This document shows positions 9,666 through 18,493 of a DNA stretch of 64,000 bases, piece by piece. The stretch covers positions 744,001 to 808,000 of the forward strand of contig JAAHFU020000001.1 of NCBI GenBank assembly GCA_010672825.2, read 5' to 3'. The position numbers and the translations under genes were made by a program. The first letter of the stretch is position 1. Every line of letters starts with the position of its first letter. The notes below the pieces were generated by a model. The model was not told where the DNA came from, ran no database searches, and saw only the letters and a program-made list of their open reading frames with translations. The stretch comes from Leptolyngbya sp. SIO1E4 (GTDB lineage Bacteria; Cyanobacteriota; Cyanobacteriia; Phormidesmidales; Phormidesmidaceae).

Positions 9666-10180
9666 GGTTATGTCTGTGTTTTCTTCTCAACAGTGTTCAT
9701 CCAATCCTATCGGAGTCCAGCAGGGCGCGATATGCCATGCCTCCACAAACCCGTCATTCTTAAGATCTGCCAGGGGCATTCCACTGGCGAAAGCCTGATT
9801 CCACAAGCGCACCTTCGGCTTTCTGGTCACGTGAACGACTGTGAAGGTTTAAAGTAATACAAGCTTACTGTTTTGGCACTCACCCCCCTTTTGGTTTGCT
9901 CAGAGAAAACGTGTCGCGATCGCTTATTTATTTATTCCGGGAAATCTACATGCAGATATGAAAGGAACAAAAAGGCTTGGTTTAACACAGGAATGCTTCC
10001 TCAGCACCTGCACAACGTCTGCTTGAACTCGCGATAATATAGCCTAGCCCTATGGTGTGCCCCTAATGGCGGCAGCTTGGCCCCATGATGAAAGGGAGAG
10101 TGAAACCCCCCAGTAGGCAGACAGCAGACAGCGTTTTGACAAAAGCCAGCGGAGGGAGTTCCTGAATAGAGGTCAAATGT
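9666..10180. other. 515-bp intergenic region without a recognised gene
   Basis: Divergent promoter region between ilvD (minus) and the pentapeptide protein (plus). Open frames here have no homology I can recognise and overlap the ilvD start. A GCGATCGC site lies near 9918. No strong hairpin or repeat was seen. Confidence 0.5.
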
Positions 10181-11020
10181 ATGGATGCCAATGAATTAAT
10201 AGCGCGATATGCCACAGGGGAGCGAGACTTCAGAGGCATTGTTCTTAAGGGTGTCAACCTTGCCAATGAGAATTTAAAGGAAATCAACCTGCGGCAGGCT
10301 AATTTGAGTGGCGTTAACCTTTCTGGCACCAACTTGGAAGGCGCGAATCTACGGGAAGCTACCCTCACTCAGGGAATTTTGATGGATGCTCGCATGGAGT
10401 TGGTCAATCTCATTGGGGCCGATTTAACGGCAGCGGACTTAACCAATGCGCATCTCACAGAGGCCGGACTACGAGGTGCCAACCTGACGAGAGCCAAGCT
10501 AGAAGGGGCCAGCATCCAAAGTGCGAATCTGAACGAAGCCATCCTAGACAAAGCCCTGCTTAAACAGGCCAATTTGTCAGAATCTGCACTGAATCGATGT
10601 CATTTCATTGAGGCTGACCTTTCCCAAGCCAAACTCGAAGGCGCCAGTTTTGCCAATGCCATTTTTACAGGGGCCACGCTGAGAGAGGCCAAAATGGCCA
10701 CTGCGTTCTTGAGTGGCGCCAATTTAGATAACGCTGATTTGGACAAGGTAGACTTGAGCCGGGCAAAACTGCAAGGATGCACCTTAGTCAATGCTCACCT
10801 GGTTCAGGCTAACCTACGGGGCGCGAACCTGAGTTGGAGTTCGCTGCGGGGGGCAAAGCTGCGGGGGGCGACCTTTTATCGAGCCAAATTAAATTGGTCT
10901 AACCTGAGTGGAGCGATATTGGTAGAGGCGGTGATGATCAACGCCAGCATGGCCTACGTCAACCTTCGCAATGCGGATCTTACAGGCGCGATTTTGCCTG
11001 ATGGGATGACTCATGATTAG
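10181..11020 (+). CDS. pentapeptide-repeat protein
   Basis: A 279-residue protein built almost entirely of A(N/D)LXX pentapeptides from residue 22 to the end, for example ANLSGVNLSGTNLEGANLRE. Such repeats fold into a right-handed quadrilateral beta-helix. Cyanobacteria have dozens of these, mostly of unknown role; some act in carbon uptake, manganese or heterocyst lipid processes, and others mimic DNA. The first 20 residues (MDANELIARYATGERDFRGI) are the common short cap. No signal peptide, so cytoplasmic. The last 41 bases overlap the end of the convergent hydrolase gene. Confidence 0.9.
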   Translation: MDANELIARYATGERDFRGIVLKGVNLANENLKEINLRQANLSGVNLSGTNLEGANLREATLTQGILMDARMELVNLIGADLTAADLTNAHLTEAGLRGANLTRAKLEGASIQSANLNEAILDKALLKQANLSESALNRCHFIEADLSQAKLEGASFANAIFTGATLREAKMATAFLSGANLDNADLDKVDLSRAKLQGCTLVNAHLVQANLRGANLSWSSLRGAKLRGATFYRAKLNWSNLSGAILVEAVMINASMAYVNLRNADLTGAILPDGMTHD

Positions 11021-12914
11021 CCTGGTTGTGGGCGGCCTGGTACAGCGCCGGAGATCGCGGCAAGCGCGCATATAAATCTAATGGGCTCAGGGGAAATTGA
11101 GCGATCGCGCCTTGATGCAGGGTCGCAACGCGATGTTGGGCATCAATGAATTCTAGGTGCAGCAGCGATGCGATACTTTTCAGCGTTGGCGTCAGGCGAC
11201 GATTTAACATTTCTCGGCTAGATAACCAACGGCTCACACTACTCGGCAGGCGATCGCTATAGCGAATGGGCAAAGTGGGTGTTGAAAAGAGGCGAGTATA
11301 GTCTGAGCTGAGGAAAGGCTGATACTGTTTCGCCATATCCGTTTGCTGCATCACAAAACTCAGTACCGCGCCATTGAGATACTGTCTCAGCCGCAACGTT
11401 TCTGCTTCAGGGCGCTCAGGCATAAAGGGGACTTGGGTCAAGGCTGGATTAATGTTAGCCGGGTCGCCGACGCTGAGGTGAGTGCCCCCGATGACTGCTA
11501 CTAAAGCGCGCGGCCCCGATAACTGGTTAAACGGTTGCAGCTGCTGGTCTGAAACAGAGGTAATGCCATCGCTAGTGCTGGTTAAAAACAGCGTTGGCAC
11601 CTTGACATGACGCAACCCTGCATCGCCGAAAATTTTACCCGCAAGGGGATTCATCACCACCAGCTGAGTGATCCGCGAATCCGCCAGATCTCCTGCCGGT
11701 AGTTCGACATCAGTCGCGGCACACTGGAGCCAATCCGCTGGAGACGAGGATCCTATAGCCAGTTCAGCACAAAAGTTGGCTAAGGTTGTCGGGTCTAACT
11801 GACCTCCCGCCAACACTAAGCCCGTGTACCCTCCCAGGGAATGCCCCACCAACGTCACTTGCTCCAGGTTGATCCGTTCCCGCAGGAAAAAAGAGTTGGT
11901 GTTGAGATCTTCCAGGCGATCCAAAATGAAGCTCACATCGCGCGGACGCTCGACAAATTCATAGGTAGGCAGCAGCGAGCCATCCTCTTTGATCAGCGCG
12001 TCGACATTACTACCGGGATGTTCTAAGGCAACGACGGTGAGCCCGTGGGAGGCCAGATGCTCGGCGAGGTAGGCCAGAAACCGACGATCGGCCCCAAACC
12101 CATGGGAAAACACCACCAAGGGGCCTTGAGTCTGGTCTGTCCAATACAAATCAATGGGAATGATACGATCGCGGTCATGATCTCGGAACGAGACCGACCA
12201 GCGTTCTACAGGGTAACTCCCAGGATCTGACGGCTCAAAAGGGGCAGACAACAACGGTTGCGGATGGGCCCCTAACTCATGATTCAGCACATTACTGAGG
12301 GCCGTTTGCTCTAAATGCGAGAGCCCCAGTTGGGAAAGGAACATCAGCAGCGCCATCCCCTCTAGTGAGAGCGTCTCCCCAGGGATCGCCCTTAAAAGGC
12401 TAATGACCGTCACCCCTGATTCAGTTTCTGCCGCTTCTTGCAAAGCCGTTTGCAAAACTTCAGGAGAAAGGCTGGGGGCAACTTCTGCCAACAGATCCGT
12501 AAGCGGACGACCTTTGTTGGAATGGGTCAGGTCTTGAATGACGCGATCACGAATCGCTGGTTCTAGGCTGAGGTGATTTTGCAGAGTCGCCTGTACCGTT
12601 GGCGTCAATAAGGGACGATACAGTTCTAGTCGAGGGGGCACATCACCTGTCTTAGAAAAGGTTTCTAGATCAGTGACCTCGATGGTGTTTTTCAGGGGGC
12701 CAATCTGCACCGCGACCTGTTCAACCGCCAGGGCAGGGGAGACTCCGAGGGCAATCGCCCCGCTATAAAGCACCCCTGAGGTGAGGTGCTTCATCCATTT
12801 GAAGATAAATTTTTGCAAGGCAAAAGGGGAACGCTGACGCATCGGTGCAGTCGAAACGAGATGACGAAGAGCCACCAAATTTTCTCTGGATAGTTCATTT
12901 AATCTAATGGACAA
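10980..12914 (-). CDS. secreted alpha/beta hydrolase with DUF1400 domain (dienelactone-hydrolase-like)
   Basis: Up to 644 residues from a TTG at 12914; ATGs at 12842 and 12794 are shorter alternatives. The 12794 start puts a signal peptide (KHLTSGVLYSGAIALGVSPALA) at the N-terminus. The mature part begins with a DUF1400 domain (VEQVAVQIGPLKNTIEVTDL) and continues into an alpha/beta hydrolase with VVFSHGFGADRRFLAYLAEHLA, nucleophile Ser in GHSLGGYTGL, and a late GGTHLS histidine. This architecture is widespread in cyanobacteria; the substrate is unknown and a lipase or esterase role is inferred. The stop lies inside the convergent pentapeptide gene, a 41-bp overlap. Confidence 0.82.
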   Translation of the reverse strand: MSIRLNELSRENLVALRHLVSTAPMRQRSPFALQKFIFKWMKHLTSGVLYSGAIALGVSPALAVEQVAVQIGPLKNTIEVTDLETFSKTGDVPPRLELYRPLLTPTVQATLQNHLSLEPAIRDRVIQDLTHSNKGRPLTDLLAEVAPSLSPEVLQTALQEAAETESGVTVISLLRAIPGETLSLEGMALLMFLSQLGLSHLEQTALSNVLNHELGAHPQPLLSAPFEPSDPGSYPVERWSVSFRDHDRDRIIPIDLYWTDQTQGPLVVFSHGFGADRRFLAYLAEHLASHGLTVVALEHPGSNVDALIKEDGSLLPTYEFVERPRDVSFILDRLEDLNTNSFFLRERINLEQVTLVGHSLGGYTGLVLAGGQLDPTTLANFCAELAIGSSSPADWLQCAATDVELPAGDLADSRITQLVVMNPLAGKIFGDAGLRHVKVPTLFLTSTSDGITSVSDQQLQPFNQLSGPRALVAVIGGTHLSVGDPANINPALTQVPFMPERPEAETLRLRQYLNGAVLSFVMQQTDMAKQYQPFLSSDYTRLFSTPTLPIRYSDRLPSSVSRWLSSREMLNRRLTPTLKSIASLLHLEFIDAQHRVATLHQGAIAQFPLSPLDLYARLPRSPALYQAAHNQANHESSHQAKSRL

Positions 12915-13047
12915 ACCCTGGCTTTGTGAGGAGGCAAAACGTCAAGATTTATTGCTGCCTTTAACAAGACTGTAAAACGCCTCAACTCTGATATTATCCT
13001 CCCTCAAAGCAACTCTAGAATGCCCTCATCGGGCCTGAAAGGAGCGA

Positions 13048-13539
13048 ATGGTGCGCACTCTAATCGGAGTCATGGGGCCTGGAGAAAAGGCAACTGCGGC
13101 TGAACGAGCCACTGCGTTTGCTGTCGGGCAGCGGATTGCGCAACATGGCTGGATCTTGCTCACGGGCGGGCGGGCAGCAGGGGTTATGGAAGCTGCCAGT
13201 CAAGGTGCTCATGCAGGCGGCGGTCTGGTTGTTGGAATTTTGCCTCACGATAGCCTGGCCATGATGTCAACAGCAGTTGACATTCCTATCGTGACTGGGG
13301 TGGGCTATGCTCGCAATGTCATTAATGTGCTGTCGAGTCAGGTGGTCATTGCCTGCGGGCTAGGGGCTGGTACCCTCTCTGAAATTGCTCTGGCGATTAA
13401 GCTCAGAAAGCCCCTGGTGCTGATGCATATCCCCCCAGCCCTGCAGTCCGAACTGCGGCAACTAGCGACGGCATCTCTGGATATTGCTGAAACCCCTGAT
13501 GCCGCGATCGCTCAAGTTCAGAAAGCTCTGATGCTGTAG
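13048..13539 (+). CDS. TIGR00725-type SLOG/LOG-like protein
   Basis: A 163-residue Rossmann-like protein of the SLOG superfamily, near the lysine-decarboxylase-like/LOG families that act on nucleotides. Motifs are LIGVMGPGEKAT at the start, LLTGGRAAGVMEAASQGAHAGGG for phosphate and ribose binding, and GLGAGTLSEIALAIKLRKPL in place of the PGGxGTxxE of true LOG phosphoribohydrolases. Because that signature is altered (Gly-Leu-Gly-Ala-Gly-Thr-Leu-Ser-Glu), I do not claim cytokinin-type activity. A strong AAAGGAG lies 5 bases before the ATG. A dispersed repeat follows the stop. Confidence 0.8.
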   Translation: MVRTLIGVMGPGEKATAAERATAFAVGQRIAQHGWILLTGGRAAGVMEAASQGAHAGGGLVVGILPHDSLAMMSTAVDIPIVTGVGYARNVINVLSSQVVIACGLGAGTLSEIALAIKLRKPLVLMHIPPALQSELRQLATASLDIAETPDAAIAQVQKALML

Positions 13540-13582
13540 CTACCCTCACGTCATCCACTTTATAGATGACGCGCCACATATT

Positions 13583-13675
13583 GCGGTATGCAGGCTAATC
13601 AAGCACACCCTAGACCCCAAACCCTAGACCCTGTCTTGACCCAGATGTACTGGACTCAACTGAACAAGGCTATAG
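13583..13675 (+). repeat. dispersed 93-bp repeat, copy A
   Basis: Begins GCGGTATGCAGGCTAATC, contains the telomere-like block CCCTAGACCCCAAACCCTAG, and ends GAACAAGGCTATAG. Nearly identical to copies at 17986, 42864 and 63875. A TTGACCCAG-ATGTA-CTGGACTCAA hairpin lies in the right half. Confidence 0.9.
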
Positions 13676-13676
13676 G

Positions 13677-13735
13677 TGACGCGCCACAGCTTTATCGCGG
13701 TGTGCACTCAGATAAGGTACACCCTAGAAATCAGA
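13677..13735 (+). repeat. degenerate partial copy next to copy A
   Basis: TGACGCGCCACA, seen just left of copy A at 13567, recurs at 13677. It is followed by a GCGGTGTGCA...CACCCTAGAAA stretch matching the first half of the 93-bp repeat with many changes. It looks like an older half-copy arranged in tandem. Confidence 0.5.
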
Positions 13736-13872
13736 ACGCTAGGCCATTGCCAACCTTCTGAGCAGGATTAATGATACAAATTGTGTCAATCGGGAACGCT
13801 CTTTCTATGCTTTAAAGTAAGTCCTCTAGTTATTTCGCATTTCGCTCACATCTACTGGTTAGCTTTATCACT

Positions 13873-14151
13873 ATGGCAAAGGATTCTCTCTCTAAAGACG
13901 ACTTTATTACTCCCCGCAGCCCCTACTGGGGAGAGGTCACGCTACCCAACCTGACGTTTAACGCCAATTTGCAAGAATTTGCTCAACGGGTTGCGTTAGT
14001 GTGCAATCTTGAGACGGGGGGCAAAATCACTCCGGACGAAGCCTACAGTCAAATTAAGGACTTGTGGAAACAGCTCAAAGCTTCTAAGAAAAACCTCTTA
14101 GATACGCCACCCCCTGAAATTTCCCCTGAGGATTTGGAGCAGCCAGAATAA
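13873..14151 (+). CDS. small conserved cyanobacterial protein (DUF7219-like)
   Basis: A 92-residue soluble acidic protein. The pattern TPRSPYWGEVTLPNLTFNANLQEFAQRV followed by LETGGKITPDEAYSQIKDLWKQLK is one I know from cyanobacterial genomes, where it has no established function. The N-terminal part is likely extended and the C-terminal half helical, ending in a Pro/Glu-rich tail. It starts with an ATG about 200 bases after the dispersed repeat. The DUF assignment is from memory of the pattern and should be taken as tentative. Confidence 0.65.
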   Translation: MAKDSLSKDDFITPRSPYWGEVTLPNLTFNANLQEFAQRVALVCNLETGGKITPDEAYSQIKDLWKQLKASKKNLLDTPPPEISPEDLEQPE

Positions 14152-14235
14152 TGGGTCTGGCTGATAGGCTACCTTCAACAAACCACAAGCATGGCTTCAA
14201 TAGAGTTCTGAAAAGTTCTGAGACCATTCACAGGT

Positions 14236-15036
14236 ATGAAGAAAACACTGGGTGCACTCGTTACAGCTGCCATTTGCATTGGCGGGCTGACATCTTTGCA
14301 GCTACCAAGATTGCGATCGCACCTCACAGACGCTGAACTTGACCCTCAAGTTTTGCAGGCAGAAGAAGCACTGCAGCGCGATCGTCTGCGTCTATGGAAG
14401 ACCATGCCAGTGTTTGGCTTTGACAACTTAATTGCCAATGCCGCATTTCTCAACTTCTTGCAGTACTTTGGCTATAGCGAGGCCCGCCAAGTCACCGGCT
14501 ATACGGTTCTGCCCGAGTTTTTCGAGGTGATTGTCCAGCGGGATCCCTACTTCCGGCTGTCTTATCAATTCTTGTCCTCATCCGTGACATTATTTGCTGG
14601 GCAACCTGCTACAACCGTAAGCCTTTTAGAACAAGGTCTGTCTCACATGACACCGACCTTCCCAGAGAACTCTTTTTGGCTTTGGCAATATAAGGCGGTG
14701 GATGAACTGTTGTTTTTGGGAGACATTGAAGCCGCAATTCAATCTCAAGAGAACACGGCTGTTTGGGCCAGTCAGTCTCCAGATCCGGATGCCAGTCGCT
14801 ATGCGGTTAGCGCCCAGAACACGGCAGCGTTCTTACGCGAAAATCCTGATAGCCGCGAGGTGCGGGTTAATTCTTGGATGATGGTCTGGAGCAATGCCAT
14901 TCATGAAGATGTGCGGCAATATGCCCAAAGCCAAATTGAAGCGTTAGGCTATCGGGTCACCCGAGAGGGAAACACACTTCAGATTGAAGACGCGACCCCA
15001 GGGACTATCAATTCCCTTGACGCAGATAGTGAGTAA
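14236..15036 (+). CDS. conserved cyanobacterial protein with N-terminal membrane anchor, TPR-like
   Basis: A 266-residue protein with a hydrophobic N-terminus (KKTLGALVTAAICIGGLTSLQL), probably a signal anchor or uncleaved signal peptide. A helical region follows with FGFDNLIANAAFLNFLQYFGYSEARQ and DPYFRLSYQFLSSSVTLFAGQP, which has the length and pattern of TPR-like helix pairs. The C-terminal 25 residues are acidic and probably loose. I recognise the pattern as a family conserved in cyanobacteria but know no function for it. It lies 84 bases after the small protein at 13873 in the same direction, so the two may be co-transcribed. Confidence 0.65.
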   Translation: MKKTLGALVTAAICIGGLTSLQLPRLRSHLTDAELDPQVLQAEEALQRDRLRLWKTMPVFGFDNLIANAAFLNFLQYFGYSEARQVTGYTVLPEFFEVIVQRDPYFRLSYQFLSSSVTLFAGQPATTVSLLEQGLSHMTPTFPENSFWLWQYKAVDELLFLGDIEAAIQSQENTAVWASQSPDPDASRYAVSAQNTAAFLRENPDSREVRVNSWMMVWSNAIHEDVRQYAQSQIEALGYRVTREGNTLQIEDATPGTINSLDADSE

Positions 15037-15183
15037 TTTGACATCATTCTTCACGACTTTTGTTAAGAAGAGTTTCTCAAATTAAATCTTGATTTCGTCT
15101 ATTTCCTTAGCTCAGACATTCATTGGTGTTGGGTGATACCTTAAGGTCTACTTAAAAGAAATTTCTGAACGGCTGTATCACCC

Positions 15184-15351
15184 ATGTATAAAAATCAAGA
15201 AAAAGACCTACTGGGCTCACTGGTTATGGCCGCATTAGGGGCCGGTATAATCACAACGTTTGCGGTTAGCCAGGGCCAGAACCCTTGGGTCGCAATGGGT
15301 ATCACCGCCTTCGCTGCCACCGTTGCAGTCATTTTTGATCGCTTAATGTAA
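15184..15351 (+). CDS. small two-helix membrane protein
   Basis: A 55-residue ORF starting MYKNQEKDLLGS. Two hydrophobic segments (about residues 11-28 and 36-51) are separated by SQGQNPW, giving a probable hairpin of two membrane helices. Codon use resembles the neighbours. I do not recognise a named family. No strong ribosome-binding site is visible in the bases before the ATG, which lowers confidence in expression. Confidence 0.55.
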   Translation: MYKNQEKDLLGSLVMAALGAGIITTFAVSQGQNPWVAMGITAFAATVAVIFDRLM

Positions 15352-15405
15352 TTCATTTTGAGTCTGACTTCCTTTGGGATTGGGGGCAGCCATTGAGAAT
15401 AGCGC

Positions 15406-17133
15406 CTACTGCTGGAACTGCTGAGTATAGAGGTAGGCGTAGCGATCGCCTTTGGCTAGTAGCGTTTCATGATTGCCTGATTCCACAATCTGACCTTTTT
15501 CAACCACTAAAATGTGGTCAGCATTGCGGATAGTGGCAAGACGGTGAGCAATGATAAAAGCCGTGCGATCGCCCATCAACCTTTCTAAGGCTTCTTGCAC
15601 CAGGTTTTCGGATTCTGAATCGAGGGCGGAGGTTGCTTCATCCAAAATCAGAATGCGGGGATTGAGCAGAACGGCACGGGCGATGGCAATTCGTTGACGC
15701 TGACCGCCAGAGAGGTTGACACCGCGTTCCCCCACCCAGGCGTGGTATCCCTGAGAGAACTGGCTGATAAACGTGTGGGCATTGGCAACCTTAGCGGCTG
15801 CTTCCACTGCTGCCAGGTCAACGTGTTTTTGGCCAAACGCGATATTCTCTGCAATCGTGCCGGAAAAGAGCACCGTTTCCTGGGGGACAATGCCAATTTG
15901 TCGCCGCAGGCTTTTCAGGGTCACCGTGGCAATATCGATGCCATCGATCAGAATTTTTCCCCCTTGAGGGTCATAGAACCGGGGCAGCAAGTTCACCAGC
16001 GTGCTTTTCCCGGCCCCAGAAGAACCTACCAGGGCAATTTTTTCTCCCGGCATCGTCAGCAGATTGACCCTCCGCAAAACCGGCTCACCCGGCTGATAGC
16101 TGAAGGTCACCTCTTGGTATTCAACTTTGCCCGTCACGGCAGGGAGCGGCTTAGCCTGGGCGTGTTCTTGTACCGCAGGCGCGATCGCAAACAGCTCGAA
16201 AACCCTATCGACAGAGGCCTCTGCTTCTTTGAAGAGGGTGTAGTTCTCAGTGGTGTGGGTGATGGGATCGATCAGCAACAGACCCGCAGTAACGTAACTG
16301 GCAAAAGCCTCGCCCGTTAAATTCCCCAGGGCAATTTGCCAGCTCCCCATCAGAAACAGACACAGCACAATCCCTGCGTATAGCAGCCCTACCACCGGGT
16401 ACTGTACTGCCAGCAGCCAGGCGGCCAAATATTTGGCCTGGCGATGGCGTTCGGCTTCCTCGGTGAAGCGCTCAATAGCGTAATCTTCTGCGGCAAAGGC
16501 ACGAACCAGGCGAATGCCGCTGAAAACTTCCGTGAGCTGGGAAGATAAGTCGGAGACGAGATTTTGGCTGCGGCGAGAATAGGCCAACATGCGATCGCCA
16601 AACCAACCAACCAGTAAGGCCAAAACAGGCACTAATACAAACGTTGCCAGGGTCAGCTGCCAGTTGAGCCACAGCATATAAATCAGGATCACCCCCAGCT
16701 GCAGCATGCTGGGAATAAAGTCCTGAAACAGCTTTTTAATGACTTCACCGATGCGATCAACGTCTTCGGTTAGACGGTAGGTTAAATCGCCGGTTTGGGC
16801 CGTCTCAAAATAGGCCAGGCTCAGCTTTTGCAAATGGGTATATACCTGCACCCTGAGCTTAAAAGCTGATTGCAGGGCCGCCTTTGACATCAAAGAATCT
16901 TGCCCATATTGCCCTAGTTTGTGGATCACAAAGCCTGCGATCGTGACGGCTGCAGTTTGTGCCAGAGCAACGACTTTGCCCTGCACTAACAGCGATAACA
17001 TGCGCCCAGACAACCAGGCCAAGACGGGCCAAAAGGCTGTGAAGACCAGGGTACACAACAGCGCATAGGTAATCGTGCGCCATTGTTCTCGAATGTAGGG
17101 ACGAAGTTGCCAATAGCTAGACCGTCGTGCCAA
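15406..17133 (-). CDS. ABC exporter, fused membrane and ATPase domains
   Basis: A 575-residue half-transporter of the MsbA/lipid and multidrug exporter class that works as a dimer in the cytoplasmic membrane. The N-terminal region has six predicted helices (to about 310). The nucleotide-binding domain has Walker A GSSGAGKST, Q-loop IVPQE, signature LSGGQRQR, Walker B ILILDEATSALD and the switch His in IIAHRLATI. The cargo cannot be deduced; cyanobacterial relatives include polysaccharide, lipid and peptide exporters. No accessory membrane-fusion gene is adjacent. Confidence 0.92.
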   Translation of the reverse strand: MARRSSYWQLRPYIREQWRTITYALLCTLVFTAFWPVLAWLSGRMLSLLVQGKVVALAQTAAVTIAGFVIHKLGQYGQDSLMSKAALQSAFKLRVQVYTHLQKLSLAYFETAQTGDLTYRLTEDVDRIGEVIKKLFQDFIPSMLQLGVILIYMLWLNWQLTLATFVLVPVLALLVGWFGDRMLAYSRRSQNLVSDLSSQLTEVFSGIRLVRAFAAEDYAIERFTEEAERHRQAKYLAAWLLAVQYPVVGLLYAGIVLCLFLMGSWQIALGNLTGEAFASYVTAGLLLIDPITHTTENYTLFKEAEASVDRVFELFAIAPAVQEHAQAKPLPAVTGKVEYQEVTFSYQPGEPVLRRVNLLTMPGEKIALVGSSGAGKSTLVNLLPRFYDPQGGKILIDGIDIATVTLKSLRRQIGIVPQETVLFSGTIAENIAFGQKHVDLAAVEAAAKVANAHTFISQFSQGYHAWVGERGVNLSGGQRQRIAIARAVLLNPRILILDEATSALDSESENLVQEALERLMGDRTAFIIAHRLATIRNADHILVVEKGQIVESGNHETLLAKGDRYAYLYTQQFQQ

Positions 17134-17374
17134 GCGATCGCCTCGTTGAGATGCTGCCCCATCACGCTATCAGGTTCTGGGGATGCAGCGATTAGAGATC
17201 AGCATGATTTCTGAGCGGATTTCAGGTGTATGACAACCCGCATTTGTGCAGAACTCGCCAGATAACTCAACTGCCCTCTGATCAAGCGTTTCATTCATTC
17301 TTCTGCCCTCATCCTTCTGTCTTTTGCTATAGGGTAGGGACTGGCAACACCCTGTCTCTCATGAATTGCAAACC

Positions 17375-17953
17375 ATGCCCACCGTTATTGTCGCCACGGG
17401 TAACCCTGGCAAATTAAGAGAAATGCAGACTTACCTGGCAGAACTAGGGTGGCATCTGGCGCTAAAACCGGATGCCATTGACGTGGATGAAACCGGCACC
17501 ACATTTTTGGAGAATGCTCGGCTGAAAGCCTCTGAAGTGGCCAAGGCGACGGGGCACTGGGCGATCGCCGATGACTCTGGATTAGCGGTAGAGGTCCTAA
17601 ACGGCGCACCCGGCATTTATTCCGCCCGGTATGGCACAACAGACGCTAATCGCATTGAGCGGCTCCTGAAAGAGATTGGCAACGCACCCAGTCGGGCGGC
17701 CAGCTTTGTATGTGCGCTTGCGCTAGCACGACCCGATGGCTCCATCGCCTTAGAAACCGAAGGGGTGTGCCCTGGAGAAATTGCCCATCAGCCTAGCGGT
17801 GAAGGGGGGTTTGGCTATGATCCGGTCTTCTATGTGCCTGCCGCAGGCAAAACCTTTGCAGAAATGACCCGCCCAGAAAAAGACCGCATCAGCCACCGGG
17901 GTGTGGCCTTTGCCCAGCTCATGCCCGCGCTGAAATCTCTGCAGCTTTCCTGA
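17375..17953 (+). CDS. rdgB: non-canonical purine NTP pyrophosphatase (RdgB/HAM1)
   Basis: A 192-residue house-cleaning enzyme that hydrolyses ITP, dITP and XTP to the monophosphate and keeps deaminated purines out of nucleic acids. The family blocks are TGNPGKLREM at the N-terminus, the catalytic segment IADDSGLAVEVLNGAPGIYSARY, GGFGYDPVF, and the late SHRGVAF. I chose the ATG at 17375 because the conserved strand TVIVATGNPGK starts directly after it; the in-frame TTG at 17366 adds three residues. Length is normal. Confidence 0.94.
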   Translation: MPTVIVATGNPGKLREMQTYLAELGWHLALKPDAIDVDETGTTFLENARLKASEVAKATGHWAIADDSGLAVEVLNGAPGIYSARYGTTDANRIERLLKEIGNAPSRAASFVCALALARPDGSIALETEGVCPGEIAHQPSGEGGFGYDPVFYVPAAGKTFAEMTRPEKDRISHRGVAFAQLMPALKSLQLS

Positions 17954-17985
17954 GGCTATCAAGGTAATTTACGCCGTGGCGAATA

Positions 17986-18077
17986 TATAGCCTTGTTCAA
18001 TTGAGTCCAGTACATCTGGGTCAAGACAGGGTCTAGGGTTTAGGGTCTAGGGTGTGCTTGATTAGCCTGCATACCGC
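17986..18077 (-). repeat. dispersed 93-bp repeat, copy B
   Basis: Inverted copy, nearly identical to copy A, with only a few changes, including a T-to-C change in CTGGACTCAA and one in the telomere-like core. It lies between rdgB and psbY. Confidence 0.9.
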
Positions 18078-18197
18078 TATAAGAACCTGACCCGCCTTCT
18101 GTCGCCGTAGCCCTCTCAAAACTTTACAAAAAGAGTTAGTGAACCGATGCGGGGACAATAGCGCCCAGAACTTGTGATCGTGTCTTCCAGCCAAATA

Positions 18198-18254
18198 AAA
18201 ACCAGAGACAGCCTGATTCAGCCTTCTGAAAGCCGACGCTGCTGCCTCTGGTTT
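18198..18254 (-). terminator. terminator of psbY
   Basis: Arms AAACCAGAGACAG (from 18198) and CTGCCTCTGGTTT (to 18254) pair over 13 bases with one mismatch. On the minus strand the second arm runs into TTTTTATTTGG. The loop of about 30 bases is long for a simple terminator. Confidence 0.55.
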
Positions 18255-18279
18255 GCAAGTTACTCGTTAGACCGATACT

Positions 18280-18399
18280 CTAAGCTTCCCGATTTAGGAA
18301 AGCTTGAAACTGACCTAAAGCAGCCTTGCCAACGTTATAAAGGGCCCAGCTAGCTGCTAAGGCAACCGGAGCTAAAACCACCAGAATTCGCCAATCCAT
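18280..18399 (-). CDS. psbY: photosystem II protein Y
   Basis: A 39-residue single-helix subunit of photosystem II (Ycf32) that sits next to cytochrome b559. The pattern MDWRILVVLAPVALAASWAL with YNVGKAALGQ after it matches PsbY closely. A perfect GGGAGG lies 7 bases before the ATG at 18399, and a likely terminator follows at 18198-18254, so it is a single-gene unit. It lies between a dispersed repeat and the gamma carbonic anhydrase gene. Confidence 0.9.
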   Translation of the reverse strand: MDWRILVVLAPVALAASWALYNVGKAALGQFQAFLNREA

Positions 18400-18493
18400 C
18401 ACCAAACCTCCCATGAAATGACTTAATCAGTTGTCACAATTCTCTCATAATTCTTCTATAACATATCCCCTAGCTTGATGACAGATTTGAAAT

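Noticed and set aside
9630-9857. Plus-strand frames over the ilvD start
   Set aside because: They are antisense to ilvD, then run into non-coding sequence without a recognised domain.
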